64,000 nucleotides of DNA from Legionella sheltonii (GTDB lineage Bacteria; Pseudomonadota; Gammaproteobacteria; Legionellales; Legionellaceae). Positions 62,480 through 64,000 of this stretch are shown piece after piece; the first letter of the stretch is position 1; the number at the start of each line of letters is the position of its first letter. The notes below the pieces were generated by a model. It saw only the letters and a list, made by a program, of their open reading frames with translations, was not told the origin of the DNA and did not search any database. The position numbers and the translations under genes are program-made. The stretch is taken from the NCBI RefSeq assembly GCF_026191355.1, contig NZ_JAPHOQ010000008.1, positions 124,001 through 188,000 on the forward strand. Direction: 5' to 3'.

Positions 62480-64000
62480 ATGGGAAAAGGAATTATTATA
62501 CGTGTACCTCATGGTACCGAATTATCATCAGAATTACTCAATTCATTACAGAAACGCTTTCCTGGTTATGTTTTAGAAACTTACCATCAGAAACCTGATT
62601 ATAATCGGAGTTTCGGACGTCGGGTCAATAGCCTTAACAATGCGTTCAATTTTCTTCTTGACGCATACCCCTTACCTCCGCAGAGTAATTTTTTGGCCAA
62701 GGAAACGTTACGTGATTACGTAGAGGACTGTAAAAACTCGGCTTTAGATGCAAAAGGAGCAACAGATAAGTTACATAAAGAGTTAGAAAAATATACTGCC
62801 AAACTCATCGAAGTGATTGCTTTGGCTTGGGGTACCTCTAACGAAGAAGCGATTGAACTGCTCAATGAGGCGGAACAATATGAATTAATGCGGAATGGTC
62901 GCAATGATTTGGCCACTTTAATGCCTTTGAAAGTGGGCGAGGATATCAGTTATATCCTTCAATTGGACGAATCGCTGCCTCCTTACTACGATGAAATAAT
63001 TAACGAACTAAAAGAGATAAAAGCCCAGAAATATCCGAAAACTCCATCCTGGCTAGCCAAGCTGCCTGAATATCAACAAGCCTATTTTTACCATCTGGAT
63101 CGAGACATTAGTAGTCCTACGAAAGTGGTTCAGGATTTCACTGACTTTAAAATCAATTGGACATCAATAAAAAAGAAAGCCATCAGTTTAAAGAGGGATC
63201 TAGAACAAATTGCTAGTAATTTGTTGCCACTCCCCAAATGGTTTAATGAGTTGAGCCCGCATTTGCGAGAGATGATGCGGCTTTTGGCTGCGAATCCAGC
63301 TCAATTAGACAAAAATCTGGATCAGTTTAAAGATTTGATCACAGGAGAGAGTTTTAATAGCGAGAGTGCGGATACAGTGGGACAAATCTCCAGTCTTCCG
63401 CAATGGTACTGGGTATTGCCTCATCACCAACAGTTTTTTTTGCAACACGTACTACAAGGTTTTGATAAAATAGAAGATGCGGTTACTTTTTTATCGAGCC
63501 GTCATCGTACGCTGCCTTTGCCTGCAAATTACGCCGCTCATAGTTTATTGGGCATGAGTCATGATGGAAAAGTAATTCGCGAACTCTCAAAAAAACGTTA
63601 CCGTTCCAGCCATATTGCCACACGCGATGGGTTGGAGTGGCCTGCAGCAGTACAACAACGCCATTCCGACTCTAATTTGGCTAAAGTGATGGAGCAGGTG
63701 AAACCTGATCAACCAGCATTATTACAAACGCTGATTAGTCCAATTCATGCTGTGGACTATGTACCGACCTGGATTACAGACTTTTTACCCACATTGCCTC
63801 CAGATTTGGCCTTGTATAAATTAGCACGGGCTGCGGTAGAGCGGCGAGAGAAGTATGCACAAGAGCGGGGAGAAAAGCTTCAACCCATTCAACAAAATAA
63901 TCATCCTTATAATTTAGCAAAAAGGATCTACTATACTCCGTCAAATGATCCTGACGGTTTGAATTTATTGGCTGTGGGGAAAAAATACGTTTCCACAACT
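62480..64000 (+). CDS. Large orphan protein, 5' part (runs off the window), possible effector
   Basis: A frame open without a stop for 507 codons, from ATG 62480 (AAGGA 9 nt upstream) to the edge. It starts MGKGIIIRVPHGTELSSELL. It is helical and charged, with stretches such as SLPQWYWVLPHHQQFFLQHVL and LPANYAAHSLLGMSHDG. No signal peptide or membrane segment is visible. No enzyme family is recognised. By position beside mmsA it may correspond to an L. pneumophila gene in the lpg0130 area known as a Dot/Icm substrate; this rests on remembered synteny only. The C-terminus, where a translocation signal would lie, is outside the window. Confidence 0.65.
   Translation, partial: MGKGIIIRVPHGTELSSELLNSLQKRFPGYVLETYHQKPDYNRSFGRRVNSLNNAFNFLLDAYPLPPQSNFLAKETLRDYVEDCKNSALDAKGATDKLHKELEKYTAKLIEVIALAWGTSNEEAIELLNEAEQYELMRNGRNDLATLMPLKVGEDISYILQLDESLPPYYDEIINELKEIKAQKYPKTPSWLAKLPEYQQAYFYHLDRDISSPTKVVQDFTDFKINWTSIKKKAISLKRDLEQIASNLLPLPKWFNELSPHLREMMRLLAANPAQLDKNLDQFKDLITGESFNSESADTVGQISSLPQWYWVLPHHQQFFLQHVLQGFDKIEDAVTFLSSRHRTLPLPANYAAHSLLGMSHDGKVIRELSKKRYRSSHIATRDGLEWPAAVQQRHSDSNLAKVMEQVKPDQPALLQTLISPIHAVDYVPTWITDFLPTLPPDLALYKLARAAVERREKYAQERGEKLQPIQQNNHPYNLAKRIYYTPSNDPDGLNLLAVGKKYVSTT

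Noticed and set aside
1..64000. tRNA, rRNA, CRISPR arrays, transposases or phage genes
   Set aside because: None was recognised on either strand on reading the sequence; only short palindromic repeats were found.

Overview
The window is a stretch of the chromosome of a Legionella species other than L. pneumophila. It is AT-rich and gamma-proteobacterial in gene content. It carries an IcmL/DotI-family paralogue, two eukaryote-like Rab/Ras-type GTPases and a lipase-like protein with an acidic C-terminus, all typical of bacteria with a Dot/Icm secretion system. The order nucleotidase, phosphotransferase, polA/lpxD, KAS-type synthase, gcv cluster, IcmL-like, ABC pair, dsbA/cytochrome c4/engB and acs/mmsB/mmsA recalls the lpg0095-lpg0130 region of L. 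pneumophila from memory. No database was consulted.

Layout. 0-11.4 kb: the tail of rpiA, an IMP/GMP-type 5'-nucleotidase, an APH-family kinase, a small lipoprotein, a PAS histidine kinase with three stand-alone receivers, polA, lpxD and a Rab-like GTPase. 11.4-19.8 kb: an outer-membrane barrel protein, a ketoacyl synthase, a tandem GNAT, a DUF155/RMND1-type membrane protein, an XRE regulator, a frameshifted alpha/beta hydrolase and two orphan proteins. 19.9-26.2 kb: a secreted GH5 glycosidase facing a secreted FAD oxidase, a histidine-phosphatase-like protein, kdsB and an exported M42 peptidase. 26.2-34.7 kb: a complete seven-gene chemosensory operon (cheW-cheR-cheW-mcp-cheA-cheB-REC/cyclase). 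It has no CheY and ends in a receiver-linked class III nucleotide cyclase, so its output looks like cAMP signalling rather than flagellar switching.

35-41 kb: the glycine cleavage genes gcvT-gcvH-gcvPA-yciI-gcvPB, a DUF3592 protein and an IcmL-like protein. A probable unannotated small RNA with C-rich loops lies just beyond. 41.5-48 kb: a palindromic element, an ABC permease/ATPase pair without a binding protein, a second Rab-like GTPase, dsbA, cytochrome c4 and engB. 48.1-57.7 kb: a tightly overlapped purine operon purL-M-Q-C-F-D-N-E, in which PurQ carries a C-terminal extension that looks like one or two PurS units. 57.9-64 kb: mmsA, mmsB and acs (valine/propionate and acetate activation), interrupted by two related hairpin repeats, then the start of a large orphan gene running off the end.

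The most distinctive points are the chemosensory-to-cyclase operon with a doubled Hpt region, the PurQ-PurS fusion, the C-rich-loop RNA, the two GTPases with non-canonical switch and base-recognition motifs, and an effector-like hydrolase broken by an exact 5-bp tandem duplication.
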